Part shown: piece by piece, positions 14,071 to 27,600 of the stretch
How positions within the stretch are numbered: the first letter of the stretch is position 1
Layout of the letters: each line of letters starts with the position of its first letter
NCBI GenBank assembly: GCA_032622095.1
Contig: CP136069.1
Location: 85,210,958 to 85,274,957 of the forward strand
DNA: 64,000 bases
Source: Siphonodentalium dalli
Taxonomy: Eukaryota; Mollusca; Scaphopoda; Gadilida; Siphonodentaliidae
Direction of reading: 5' to 3'
Made by a program: the position numbers and the translations under genes
The notes under the pieces: generated by a model
Told to the model about the DNA's origin: nothing
Databases searched by the model: none
What the model saw: the letters and a program-made list of their open reading frames with translations, nothing else

Positions 14071-14494
14071 CAGGGACGGGTCTAGAGGGCCTGATTTGGA
14101 GGTGTGGGACTGTTCATCTTTGGAATTTATCGACCGACCGTGGTTATGGCCAGGTGTGAGAATTTTTTTTAATTTGAACCCTGAAAATTGCAAAATCCTA
14201 GCATCCAGCCTTAAGATTTCCAATTGTTGGACATTTTCCAAACTTGACGCACCTCTAATAAGGTTGGATCATTTCCAACTGATGGTCATTTCAGTCCAAC
14301 AATTTGGTAAAAAAATAAGCAAATGTTTCCTAAAGAAATCACCAATAACAAATTGTTGAAAATAAAACTACGAGAACAATTTCATCATATTGCTGATGTC
14401 AAATGTCCAACTATTGCCGTGTCAGGTATGAAATTTCCAGCTTTTGAATATTTTGATTAAAGTTGGGATGAGACACCCCCATCGCCACGGCCCT
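14071..14494. mobile_element. hAT-like MITE, diverged copy
   Basis: The left end reads CAGGGACGGGTCTAGAGGG, a near match to the terminus of the element at 57634. The right end carries the inverted counterpart (CGCCACGGCCCTA). An imperfect 8-bp duplication flanks it (TATTTACA versus TATATACA). The interior shares the TTGGACATTTTCCAA and CATTTCCAACTGATGG motifs with the 57634 element. Exact right boundary is uncertain by one or two bases. Confidence 0.6.
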
Positions 14495-15074
14495 ATATAC
14501 ATGGACATGGTGAACGCCCGAGTAAAATGAAAAACATATTTTATTGTATAATGTGCAGACGGAAAATGTGTCACATTTGATTCGCGATGTTGAAACTTAT
14601 ATATATAATATAAAATCCAATCCGAATGATTAGACACCAATTTGTAGATGTATGCGACGAAAATATCTCAAAACTGACAATGGCCATGCTTTTGGTGCGG
14701 CACTCACTTCACAGGCTGTATGTGAACCCAAACAAACCATTAACAATGTTTTTAAATATCTATAAAATTACCAATAGCAATACCTGAAAGTTTGAGTTGG
14801 ATATTAATAATTTCGGCATTTCCATTTCTAAAACGTTTTATTTCACTATACTGCCCAAACATATCTCTAACAGGAAGCGGCTAGATGTTTACAGGTGTAC
14901 AGCAATATCATATTGCAGTTCAGTGAGAACTAAAACGAAAACTATTAACAAGTAAAGGAGACACATGCATATATGCGTATCTTCGCCGGCGATGTGTAAA
15001 CACTCTGCCCGACCTTCGCCGGCTAACGGGTTCGCCGGGTAACGGCTTCACCGGCTATGTGTGAACGTCACCTG

Positions 15075-15392
15075 AGTTACATAATATATCTAGTGTTACG
15101 TCTTAGGTTTCGAATGTCCAATCACAGACTTCCCATTGAAACTGGATCATGGAATGATACCAATCGGAAAGATAGAGTATGTACGAGATGTAATACAGGA
15201 TTACTTGAAGATGAATATCATTGTATTTTACAATGCTCTTCGCTTGATTATCTGAGAAAAAAATATATTCCCAAATTCTTTCGAAATTATCCGAATTTAG
15301 TTAATTTTACTAAATTGTTTAACTCTAAAAACAAGAATATATTGATTAAACTCTCCACATTTATACAAAACGCAAGAGTTAATTACGAATAA
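15075..15392 (+). pseudogene. LINE ORF2 C-terminal remnant (zinc-knuckle tail)
   Basis: About 105 residues are open. They contain RLRFRMSNHRLPIETGSW followed by a CxxC...H...C zinc-binding pattern (CTRCNTGLLEDEYHCILQC) and a final stop. This block is typical of the extreme C-terminus of non-LTR retrotransposon polymerases in invertebrates. The reverse transcriptase core is absent, so it is a 5'-truncated remnant. It directly abuts the right arm of the foldback element. Confidence 0.75.
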
Positions 15393-15924
15393 TGCATGAT
15401 ATCTGCACTCAGTCACGATATCTCCAACAGTTTCGATGAGATAGCGCGATTTAGTGATGCATGTCATCAAACAACATTGGTCTAATCAACATCATATTCC
15501 AAGCGGGATCTATCTCTAACTCACTCAAAATGGGACGCTTGAACTATGTATACAAAGCATTTAAGGGCGAACAATCTCATAATACCAACTACAGAAGAAT
15601 AACTGTTCTACCAGTCCTTCCAAAACTATTGAAGTGACAATTCAATTGACAGACCAAGCGCTACGTAGAGGGTTTACTGCAAACGCATCACCATTGAATA
15701 GTCCATTTATGTTGGAGCTGTTCGGGAGCAGTGTGACAATACGTGTGATGTATATATTGGACTTTATTGGTGCCAAATCAGCTTTCGGCGAATTCAACAA
15801 GGAAATACCTACCTATCTTCCATCGGACATCCGTACCGAACTCTGAGTGATGTCATACACACCAACCCTTTATCCGTCGTCAACTGGAGAGCTAATAAAT
15901 CATCTGACTTCCAAGTTCTTCATT
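15393..15924. other. Intergenic, possible LINE 3' flank
   Basis: No gene recognised. The 70-codon ORF at 15634-15846 has no recognisable domain. Confidence 0.4.
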
Positions 15925-16995
15925 TTTTATCACACCATTGTTTGTAGAATTATACTGTTCCTGCTATACTATGTTTTCAAATCCGTATGACACACGTTTG
16001 GCATATGCATTGCGTTCTTCAAGAACGGTTCTGTCACATGACGTTCACCCACCCATGAAACGGGAACTTTATAACATTTACAAAATAACGCAGGTAATAT
16101 ATTTCTTTGTTAACAAATGTTTCTTAATAATGTATTACGCAGTATATAGACGAAGATCAGAGATTGACATTGCATGATGTATGAGACTTTATTATACACG
16201 CTTGTTCCCAGAAGTACGGTGTTATTGCTGTTCCATATTTACAAATCCGTATGGAACGTACGTTCCATACGCATCTCGTTGACGTAAAATGACGTTCGCC
16301 TCAACCATGAAACTGGAACTATTTAGATAAAAGAATCATCACACATGACAAACACGCCCTGTACGAGCCTAAATAAACTTTTAATCCTGTATTTTTAATG
16401 CACGGATTCTAGGACGCAAGCGCCTCTCGTTCTATCCTTCCGCGACAGCACTCGTGCCGTATCGACAAACCCATTTACACATCGTTTCGTTATGTGTATT
16501 TATTACACGCTTGTTCCCAGAAGTACAGTGTTATTGCCGTTCCATATTTACAAATCCGTATGGAACGTACGTTCCATACGCATCTCGTTGACGTAAAACG
16601 ACGTACATGACGTTCGTCTCAACCATGAAACCGGAACTATAAAATAAAAGCATCACCACACATGACAAAACACGTCCTCTATGTGCCTAAATAAACCTTC
16701 TAAGCCTGTATTTTTAATGCACAGATTCTAGGACGCGAAGCGTGTAATAAACACAGAACGAGACGATGTGTAAATGGGTTTGTCGATACGGCACTCGTGC
16801 TGTCGCGGAAGGGTAGAACTCGAGGCGCAAGCGAGGAAATGTTCATGATTGTATAAGCGACACAGAACGATATCCGCTTACAACAGTCGTCTAATTCATG
16901 CAATTGTAAGTTGTGACCTTCGCAGACTATGAACTATATCCCAGGCTTTGAACTGGTGGAACATGACATCTACGGATATAGCCAGAGTAGTGAAT
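15925..16995. repeat. Segmental duplication, copy B, with inserted repeat cluster
   Basis: The ends match 11995-12952. The middle (about 16190-16833) holds two direct copies (about 16195-16500 and 16505-16735) of a sequence with CAAATCCGTATGGAACGTAC. These are diverged relatives of the duplication's own left part. They are followed by an inverted segment: 16737-16812 is the reverse complement of 16435-16510. Confidence 0.7.
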
Positions 16996-19110
16996 TATGG
17001 CTATAAAGTTGCCTATATATTGAGCGCAAACTTGTACACACTCTACATAAATGGCATCGTTTCTCAATTAACCGAAACTAATCTCGGTACAAATATTGGG
17101 AACGTCAACGTCGTCTTGGTTATCTCCATCTCTAACAATATACAAACTTTAATCAACATAGCTTGTTGTTGTGGATATCCATCTTTTAAGTGAGGAGCAC
17201 CCCATTATATTGGGAATATAAAGGACACCATTACAGTCATGAACATCGTTACCATCTTTAATCAGGCAAAGTGTAATATTCAGTGACTCAAAATGGGAAA
17301 CATCAACCTTCTACTGAGTGTTTTTCAATGGAACGTATCCTTCAATAACGTGGCACATGTATCAGGTGAAGGTCATTCTTCAGTTACCTTCACCATTCCA
17401 CGGTGTACTCTCTCCTCGACTCTGAGACACATTTAGCTCTCTGATTCCATATAGCTTGATGCCAATTGGACTGCATGAAGAGATTGCTTGTAATAATCGC
17501 CCATGTGTCCATCTGTATAGAGCTTATACGCTTCCTCTATTCCAACTATTATTCCAACTATTATGCATTATTTATACCATCAAATAATCAGCTAAGTGAA
17601 TGCTTGTAATTATCTCGGAATTATTAGTGAAATGAAACATAATTATGTATTCACTCCTGATAATATACAAACTGAGTCAGGAAACACATATGCAATATTG
17701 CAGCACTTCTCGGCGTTAATGTTAAATACATGGTTCTCAGCCGCATTTGTTTCCTGAGCACACAATAGTCCAATGTATATAAACAAGCATATACCAGACT
17801 TCCATGCACCGACACAACTATATAGTGAACCCCAAGGCCAAAATGTAACTATGTCATATATACATGACTTGTGGACTATGGTGTCCCATGGAGAAAATGG
17901 ATCTCCCATCAAAAGTGTCTGGTCCAGTTATGATCACCAGAGTTCACTCTATGTCGTGTTGGACGTATATTAGAAAACCGAGACAATGTGCCTCATTTCT
18001 CACCCATGTTCGGACTGAGCCTGAGAGGAAGCTGAAATTTCAGGTAGAGCGCTTCCCTTCAACGTTGTCATGGAAGCCTGAGATGCCCGCAAATTTGAAC
18101 AAATCTGAATCTACCATTCCGATCGAACCATGGCCATTCCTATCGAAACATGGCAATTTCGATAAGAAATTGGAATTTTTTATCAAACGTTTCGAAACAT
18201 TGACCATTCCATAAGTAGTGTCTCGTGCACTCAATTATACATGCATATACTTTCTGACGATAACTCTTCTTGGTCTATGTATTAATCTTCAATTTTTATT
18301 TTGAAATTTGCAATTTTTGTCCAATCAACATATAATTAGGAAACATTACGATATAGCAAAATAATATCACTTAGTTGCGTACTTAACTGTCGCATCATTT
18401 CTAAGTATGATATGCACCTATTAGTGACTAGAGAACATTGTATGCATTGTTTGACACTCATGATTAAATTGTACAGTACATGTAGCCCAGATGTGTAGCT
18501 ATTGCGTTGGCTGATTATTTTTATCTACGTCAAGCAAAAACTCATTTCATTTCAAAGGCACAGCTATTAAATTATACCCATATTCCACTCTCTACTATAT
18601 ATTACATGTACTTCATGCAGTGGCTATCAAGGTCTTTTTCTTTCTCAGTATTTCTGTCGGTCGATATTCAAGTCAATAATCATGTATCAGCTTCATATAC
18701 CTGGCTACATATATATATAACACATAAACCCACATTGAATGACAAAATGTTACATCCTCAAGTCAACAGTATAAAATTATAACAAAACATTTGCAACTAT
18801 AATCTTGCCCTGTGATCGTTTTACACCACTCACTGGTTACCAACACCAATTTTTGTATAGGATAGTTGATCATACCTAATCAATCAAACAATCGCCGACA
18901 TATTTCCCAGTCCATTATAATGTCACATGGAGTGCATTGGCCAGTAGATTTGAACACCGTGTGTGCACGCGCATCATTATAATTGTGAGGTAAATGTTAT
19001 ATAGGCCTAAGATGAAATCCCTTTACACTTAATGCTGGTCTTTATATATTCACTCAGAAGTATTTCAATGTTCGCAAAAAGACGGGAAGAAAATACATAT
19101 ATGGGAACTG
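16996..19110. other. Intergenic, no recognised gene
   Basis: AT-rich DNA. The ORFs (for example 17643-17912 minus, 17864-18214 plus) overlap on opposite strands and show no domains. Nothing convincing was found. Confidence 0.4.
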
Positions 19111-19440
19111 TTTTTAGCTCAACTTGACAAAGTCAAGTTTGAGCTATTGCCATGGGTTGGTGTCCGTCGTCCGTTCGTGAACAATTTGGCACACCGTGCA
19201 GGCCACATCCATCATCCTGCCAACACCAAACTGCATATGGATTTTCGAGGTAACATCAAGATTATTTGCGAATTTCGTTAAAAAAAAAACATGGTCGCCC
19301 AGCAGCCACGTTTATTGGAGAAATGTTTGAAAAGAAAATAATCTCATCTACACAACACATGTACAATCACTTTCCTGAAATTGTTGACTGTCCTTTATCA
19401 ATTTATTGACTGCTCGGCATAAAATTGAGCTACACTGCCA
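19111..19440. repeat. Dispersed repeat with AGCTCAACTTGAC hairpin start
   Basis: Begins with a short hairpin (AGCTCAACTTGAC / GTCAAGTTTGAGCT), followed by a GTCCGTCGTCCGTTCGTGAA stretch, the style of a dispersed MITE-like family in invertebrate genomes. A second copy is not present in the window, so this is inference. Confidence 0.35.
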
Positions 19441-19598
19441 GTGACACTTTCATTTATGATTTTGCTTCTGATCGTGCTACTATCATTTCACTGTTTTTTT
19501 GGTTCTAATAATATATTAGAATAGGCTAAATAGTCATTGCTAGAAAGAACCAGGCTTATATCATTTTGTTTTAAAATATTCTGATTTAGTTACTAATT

Positions 19599-19614
19599 GG
19601 GGGGGGGGGGGGGG
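19599..19614. repeat. Poly-G run (16 bp)
   Basis: An uninterrupted G homopolymer. Confidence 0.95.
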
Positions 19615-20677
19615 TTGGGTCCCAAAACGTTGCCCTGGAAAAATCTGTTCAATCCGGAAGTTTAATGTAGGGTGACGATTAAGCGGCGTATCATTTATCG
19701 GATGTGAATTAACATTCGAGGAGCATGCAGTTGAACCTCCGTAAATCAAATGTCAAATATATTTAGTAGAAAATTCAACGTATATATTATCATACATTAA
19801 TGGGCATATTAGAACCAGCGATCCATTAAAGACGAATTATGCTAATTTTAGCAAATCACCTCGATGATTGAGTGCCAAGGCAGACACTCTATGTCAACCA
19901 AAAGAAAGATCGACTATCTCCACATGCACGAGCGCAGACATTACATATCTGAGTACATTATGAAGCCAATCCACATAGGTAGTGATGGAATGAACGCATG
20001 GGCCTACCACGCTTGCAGAATGTGATTCAAAATTACTAGTTCATATATAGGGTAACAATTATAGTCATTGTCTATCACTAACTTTTGGAAATTGTCTAAA
20101 ACCTTTAGATCTACGTGGAACAGAAACCATATTTTGCACAGAATGGTCAAATACAATGTACATTATATAATTATGTGTTAATGAAAAGACAACTCTCGTC
20201 CAAAACAAAACAAACTGATGCTCAGATTTCCGGCAATTTATTTCTCACGAGGATAACAACATTTTGGCTGCTAAACGTTGGTCCACATTATATGGAGCCG
20301 TCATTTCAAAGAACTCTACTGTTGGCCCTAGGCCACTTGCAACTATTTATCGAATAAACATCAGTTTGGCGCTCCCTCTAAACATTCACAAACTCACAAT
20401 CCTGACATACCTATACCATTTACGGTAATTTATAAGTACAACATCGCTCGTAACTGTGGTGTGTCGTCTTTGATGGATCAACGTTCGTGCACATACACTA
20501 CATATCCCGCGCACGTAACATTTTGTGAATATTTATCAATCGGGGACACCAGGTATTTACCATCCCACCTGTTCCGAGTAAGAACATATCGTATTCCTTT
20601 ACGACTTATGTTATCCAATTACCAAAAACAAGTATTACAATAATCGGTTGCAATCACTCAATGGCAACATTTGTTTC

Positions 20678-20796
20678 TGATTGGAGAATATAAAACATTG
20701 GAGGTCCGAAGGCAATTTACTCGTTACGAGAGAGAAGACTGCGTGCGTTGCTGTGTGACCAGAACAATTTTTGGGGGCACAACTTCGCCCAACAAG
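20678..20796 (+). promoter_or_regulatory. Putative promoter and 5' UTR of the EMI/VWD gene
   Basis: TATAAAA at 20689-20695 is preceded by ATTGG (an inverted CCAAT box) at 20680-20684 and lies 108 bases upstream of the initiator ATG. That spacing would put transcription start near 20720 and give a 5' UTR of about 75 bases. The reading frame of exon 1 stays open back to 20671, but that stretch would lie over the TATA box, so the upstream ORF is not used as the start. Confidence 0.5.
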
Positions 20797-20885
20797 ATGG
20801 GTACTTCGGTTGTCCCGTCGTTATTGTTACTCTTTGGTCTTCTACTCGGACTCTTGATCGAAAACGTACTTTCACAAAACGAGAG
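20797..20885 (+). CDS. Exon 1: signal peptide
   Basis: The ATG is in the context AACAAGATGG. The leader is classic: a short polar start, a leucine-rich core (SLLLLFGLLLGLL) and a likely cleavage near VLS-Q. The donor AG|GTAAG leaves the codon split after two bases; it is completed by the first base of exon 2. Confidence 0.85.
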
Positions 20886-21613
20886 GTAAGAATATAGACG
20901 TTGATATAGCTATACACACTTATATGAGCCATATCCCAATATTGACCCTTTCATGACGGGAGCTGTGTCGGTGCAGCATTAAAGCCCTGTGCAAGTGCAT
21001 TATCTTATATATGCGAGCCTAGCCTATATCAGATAATGCACTACATGGCTTACAAGGTCAGGGTACATATTGTTAGAACAGAAGGTGAGACTTGATTTCA
21101 AAGCCAAATTAGGGTTGACAAGTTCTCAGACGAGTCGGGCGTTGGATAGACTTAAAAATATAGGGCCTGAATTGGTGAATTCGGAGAACCAGACATAGAA
21201 GACAGTGACAGAAGCCAGCGTCCACTAACAGCATAAGGTATCATAAGGTATGATGGGAGCAACCTGTGGGAGACTCGCATATATAAGAGAATGTATTGGC
21301 ACAGGGTTTTCACAAACTTTCAGGAGGCTCCAGTCACATAATGATTAACTGGTCGTTGAAAGGTTGAAGCCAGAACTAATTGGTAATGCGTTGCATGGAT
21401 TCATTCTTATTGTGTGTGTAAATGAACAGCTTTCCGGTTTGGTTATAACTAGCAACTCAGAATGGCATATCATGACACCAAGTTGTCTGGAATTATCATA
21501 AATGTCCATCTACATGTGCAGCTTCAATATAAGATGATGACATCCGCTTACTTCCAATTTGTATTTGTAATCTATTATATATTTTGAAAGATCTGTGTGT
21601 GTATGTATGTGTT

Positions 21614-21663
<50 letters not shown>

Positions 21664-24600
21664 AAATCGATGGACTCCAAAACGACTAAGCCAATTTCGA
21701 TGAAATTTGGTATTTTAGGGTATTTTCGGCCGGAGACGAACATAGGCATATTTATTTGTCCGTGCGAGGTCAACTTTTCACGTGCGGAGGTCAAATCTAT
21801 TTTTACGCCGTTTTTGCGCTAATATATTTCAGTTCGGTGCTCACAAATCGATTCGATATAGCGCGAATAATAAATTGCCAGTCATATAATTTGCACGGTT
21901 AGAATCTGTGTGGCTTCATCTTTCCAACGATATATAATATGTATGTATCCGTTTTAGTTATCTGCCTCAATTATTAGGTACAAGTGGTACAATGCTTTTA
22001 TCGGGATAAAATCAATGCGTAAATTCTATGACGTCGTCAGAGGTCATAAAGTTAGATTACGTTAACTCTCACCCTGCCGATGCATTTGACTGTGTCGCGT
22101 TAACTCATCACCGGCCGAGGTATCCGCAAATGACATTGGGCTATATATCTCGGAAACGGGTGTAGCTATCGACTTGAAATTTGGTATGTGAATGTATCTT
22201 GCCCCGGATACGAATTTTATCGGGTCGCCGAGCACGTGCGACGCCAGCTTCGCGCATGCGCAGACGAGATCTCGAAAACGGGTTGAGATATTGACTTTAA
22301 ATTTGGTATGTGAATGTATCTTGCCCCGGATACGAATTTTATCGGGTCGCCGAGCACGTGCGACACCAGCTTCGCGCATGCGCAGACCAGATCTAGGAAA
22401 CGGGTGGAGCAATCGACTTGAAATTTGGTTTTTTAATAGCCCGGACGAAGTCGGGTCACCTTCTAGTCTATTATATATTTTGAAAGATCTGTGTGTGTGT
22501 TTGAAATCGATGGACTCGAAAACGACTAAGCCAATTTCGATGAAATTTGGTATTTTAGGGTATTTTCGGCCGGAGACGAACATAGGCATATTTATTTGTC
22601 CGTGCGAGGTCAACTTTTCACGTGCGGAGGTCAAATCTGTTTTTACGCCGTTTTGCGCTAATATATTTCAGTTCGGTGCTCACAAATCGATACGATATAG
22701 CGCGAATAATAAATTGCCAGTCATATAATTTGCACGGTTAGAATCTGTGTGGCTTCATCTTTCCAACGATATATAATATGTATGTATCCGTTTTAGTTAT
22801 CTGCCTCAATTATTAGGTACAAGTGGTGCGATCTTTTATCAGGATAAAATCAATGCGTAAATTCTATGACGTCGTCAGAGGTCATAAAGTTAGATTACGT
22901 TAACTCTCACCCTGCCGATGCATTTGACTGTGTCGCGTTAACTCATCACCGGCCGAGGTATCCGCAAATGACATTGGGCTATATATCTCTGAAACGGGTG
23001 TAGCTATCGACTTGAAATTTTGTATGTGAATGTATCTTGCCCCGGATACGAATTTTATCGGATCGCCGAGCACGTGCGACGCCAGCTTCGCGCATGCGCA
23101 GACGAGATCTCGGAAACGGGTTGAGATATTGACTTTAAATTTGGTATGTGAATGTATCTTGCCCCGGATACGAATTTTATCGGGTCGCCGAGCACGTGCG
23201 ACACCAGCTTCGCGCATGCGCAGACCAGATCTAGGAAACGGGTGGAGCAATCGACTTGAAATTTGGTTTTTGAATAGCCCGGACGAAGTCGGGTCACCTT
23301 CTAGTATTAATATATGTTTTGAATGTACAAGTCTATAATGATACAACATAATTTTGATGTCCGTTTGTTTGTTTGTTTGTTTGTCGGCTTATAGGCCACC
23401 AAACGGCTGGTCAATCGGAGCTGAACATTTGTGTGTAGGGGAACATTTGTGTGTAGGGAGCGTTATTAGGTAGGTCCCGTTCACATCAGATGTCTTAAAA
23501 GGGCACTAATAATTATTTTGACTAGAGACGACCAAACGGTTGGATCATCGGAGCTGAACGTGTGTACATATGAGTAATTTATTATATTAGATATGTTCCG
23601 TTTACCGCAGGTGTCTTAACCCTTTGAACCCTGACACCCCACAGTGATCGACACCCTGACCGGGGCTCCCAGTGGTATTTCCGCTTAAATTAGACAGTTT
23701 CTAGTAGCATGGTGTTGATTATGTTCAAACTGTGACACAGGTATGAAACTTTACAGGTTAGTCCCCCATGGATCAGCGATCATTATAAGATCACGAGACT
23801 TTGCCTCGCGGCAATTCCTTGGTAACGGTTGCTAGGCAACTACCCGGAATTGACTGGAAAATGTAAATATAGCTTATAGCATCGTTATTCAACCCCAGTG
23901 ATTGCGTTTTTTGATACAGGTAATACCCTAACGTGAATTTGAGATATACCCGACCAGAATAGTGAACCAAATATCCCATTTATGGGTAGCAACGGTTGCT
24001 AAGCAAATACCACTAATGATCGAATGACATTGCACTAACTATTCAGTGGTATGTTTTGCCTTAATTTAGACAGTGTCTATAGTCGCGTGGTGTTGGTTAT
24101 GTTCAAAGGGGACACATAACTGAAACTGTACAGGCATGCTATGCATGCATGAACCACTGATCAGCGTAAGACCGGGATACTTTGCAACCCGATCTCTCCT
24201 TAGAAACGGTTACTAGGCAACTACCCGAAATTTGCAGGATAAACGAATTCTAGCTTTTAACGTTGTAATTATACATCAGCGAATTGCGTTTCGATGCAAC
24301 CAATATCCTAATGTGAAATTTAAGATATACCTGACCATGTGCGAGTAAGTCAACTTGATATGCCATAGACTTTTTGTCGCATGTGGCATAACAGAGACTG
24401 ATATTACAGAGACCATGCAGAAACAAACGTAATTTCCCGTAACATATCGTGGCCCCATTGTTCAAGTAAGCTGTCTAGATTGTGTCTACTGAACATGTGA
24501 AACATGCAACTATATGTCATATATAGCGCCACAATTCACTTAAACGCATTTTTCAAAATGAATTATAGCCTGCGCGCATGTGCATATTTTCCTACCCGTT

Positions 24601-27600
24601 TCTAGTGGGCAGCCAATCCATGTACACAACTTTGCCAGCGCTGACTTCAATAGGCCCATTTAAATATATATATTAGTTGGTATGTCGTGTATAAGTACGT
24701 TATAAACCATTTATTTGTCATTGTGCTGGTCTGCGCATGCGCGAATAAATCAACTTGATAGGCGATAGACCCTTCTACATATGTAGCAGAACACTGACTA
24801 ATAAACGCGAGGGTAATTTAAACTGAAATTGTGTGTCTAAATTATGTCTGTTCTGTACACACACAGGGAACACCAAATTATATGCCCTAAATATAGCGGC
24901 ACAGTTCGCTTAAAATATCGTATGTTTTTGTAGATTATATGCTATGCGCTTGCGCATAAATTTCTACCCGATACTAGCGGCCAACCATTCCATACGTACC
25001 ATGGGCGCCGCTGACATATTTGGGGGGCAATTTAAATATAAATCAGTGGGTCTGACGCTCGTTATACTATATATAAATTTGCTACCGAATCATGTCGTCG
25101 CTGCACCGACATATTGGTGTTACGGGATATAGTCACGGTTCGTTTGCACCTAAATATCGGTGTGACGGGTTCAACGGGTTAAAATGGCACTAATAATTAA
25201 TTTAATTATATAATTAATTATATACCCAAATGGTTGCAATCTGGTCGGCGGAAATTGAAACACGGTGACAAATTGAATCATAGCGTGCCATGAGATAGAC
25301 GCCGTTGACATCAGTCGACTTAAAGTGGCAAATATGAGCAACAAAGAGCGTTTCTTATCAGCTTAGAAGAGATGTAGGGAAATTGGTACACCTGACCAGG
25401 CGATTATCATGGGTTTTGACCTCAGCTGACTTAAAGGGGACTAATAAATTGTATGATCAATAAAGAGCGTATATTATCAGCCCAGACGATATGTGCGGAA
25501 ATTGGTGCACAAAAGTAAAATGACGAGGGACCGTCATGGGGTAGGTGCTGTTGACATTAAATGACTTAAAGAAGAACAAATAATGAATACTAAAGGCCGT
25601 TATTATCAACTTAAGAGATATGTGTAACTTTATCTTGAGAGTCAACAGGTGCTATTTACCCCATATGACTAATAAATAGTTAAAATGACTTGAAGAGCCA
25701 CTCATAAATTACGCATTCTTCAACGAAGCAAAGCCGGGTACCCCAGCTAGTAGGAAATAAAATATGTTCATAGTGAGAATGGCGTCCAATATGGTTGTCG
25801 AACATCAGATGCAACAGTATGTATTGCAACATATATAGAACGTGATACGTATAGCATTGTTCATCACACATACAGCTTTCCCGTTGATTCTAAAACGGCC
25901 AATCTGATTGCTCTACTATTTGCACTGATACTATTTAGTGTTTATCCAATGCATTATGTTGTCATAAACATTATTATCTACCAACACTTTTCAAAATAAG
26001 ATGTACATGGGAAGTGACGTCATATTTACACGTGCGCTAGTATGTACGCAATTATCTTATAACATCGATCAGCGACGTTTTATTGCAATCATACAACGGA
26101 AATATAAATTCATCTTATTACCGGTACATATGTGGACCTATTCTGTTTCAGTGGTTCTTGGTGTGACGTACGTCAAATGGAAACAGATAACGTTACAGCT
26201 CCGTGTAATCAGTACATGAGCATGTACTTCCAGCATTATTTCATGGACAACGAAGCGTCGAATACAACAAGACTATCGTCGTCTGAAGTTATCTCACTTC
26301 TTACATCAGACGACAATTCGACCATATGTGTCTTCGTCAAGTAAGTAGTGAAATGCATGCTTTCTGCATAAAGTTATGGCGAGATAGCTCGGCCGGAAAA
26401 TTACTGTAAAGCATAGAAACACGTATTGCGTAAATTCAGGCAAGAACTATGGTATAGTATAGAAAGTTATAATTTCCAGATAATTGGTGATTCCTCAGCT
26501 TTTTGTCTCAGTAATCAGATGTAAATTTCAAAAAGAAATTCTTCATAGATTTCGAGAAAATCAATTTTGAAATATCAAAATGTTTTTTAGAAGAACGTTC
26601 GTTTTGGACCCAAATGTGGTATAATTTAAAGGACTCCGTTAAATTGGGCTATGGCGCTCAATCTAATTATTTGCATAATTGTCTTATTTGTATTATTAAC
26701 ACAGCCGTATTCTTTTATAGAAACGATGTGCAGTTGTTATCGTCATTGTGTTTAGGTCGGTGGGAATGGAAAAATGAATGTTTGCATCCCAACAATGTCG
26801 ACGTTTTCTTTTCTGTGCAAATTTAGTTCCCACTAATATTGTATCGCAAAACGTTCACTTTACCTTTTAGTACCCCCATTTCGGCATTTACCATGACCTG
26901 TTTTGATACACAACTGGAAACTAAAGTTGAATTGTAACGTACGTGTCCAAGATAAAATCCAAAGGTCCAGTGTTCAATCACACAATCTGTATCTGAAACT
27001 AGAATAGACGGAGTAATAACAACCAAAAATGAAATTTGATTCTTTATTGGCTTACCATGTATTAAATACATAAACGAAGGAAACATTATATTACGACGCT
27101 ATTTCTGTAATATTCGTGCCGAAGTATTTAGTAATGCAGGATTAAAATCCAAGATGGCCGCCGGTGGCCATGTTTGTCAATAAATGTCGGAACAATTTGA
27201 TGGCTCCCGTCTATTGGTAACCCAGAAGATCTATGTTAAGTTTGGTGGCGATCGGATGATAGATGTGGGCTGTAGCGTTTGCCAAAGGAATTAGTCATGC
27301 AAAGAGTAAAATCCAAGATGGCTGCCGGCAGTTATGTTTTACTTCGAAAATCGAATTCGATAGAGGTGATCGTAAGCATGACAGTAAATTTTCAAAACAA
27401 TTCTGGCTGAAGGGTGAACCGATGGATTCAAATTTGAAATCCAAGGTGGCCGGTTGCTGGAGATAATGTTTTTAATGAATATCTGAAAAATCGATGGCTC
27501 CCATCTACAGGTCACCTCGAAGATCCATACGAAGTATGTGACGATCGGATGATGAATTTGGTCTGTATGTTGTGCCGAAGGATTTAGTCATTCAAAGAGT

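Larger units (their letters stand above)
13468..15072. mobile_element. Foldback-like element with CCGGCGAAG-rich arms
   Basis: The left arm (about 13470-13560) carries GTGTTTATACATTACCCGGC and repeated CTTCGCCGG/CCGGCGAAG motifs. The right arm (about 14970-15070) carries the inverted counterpart, ending with GGCTATGTGTGAAC. The arms are imperfect and the boundaries approximate. A hAT-like MITE (14071-14494) lies inside. Confidence 0.5.
20886..26151. other. Intron 1 (5.3 kb), packed with mobile elements
   Basis: Contains a short TIR element (20985-21307), two tandem Helitron-like elements (21571-23304), a third Helitron-like element (23332-25750) and a TTAA-type insertion nested in the third. 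No coding exon was recognised. Phases of exons 1 and 2 fit directly. Confidence 0.7.

Noticed and set aside
20671-20796. In-frame upstream start for exon 1
   Set aside because: It would overlap the TATA box, and the signal peptide would lose its N-terminal position.
1-20885. Thr-rich locus and the EMI/VWD gene as a single gene
   Set aside because: The EMI gene has its own TATA-like box and signal peptide, the Thr locus ends in a stop, and about 9.9 kb without exons separates them.
22062-23349. ORFs of 75-190 codons on both strands inside the tandem Helitron-like elements
   Set aside because: They follow internal direct repeats, overlap on opposite strands, and lack Rep or helicase motifs.
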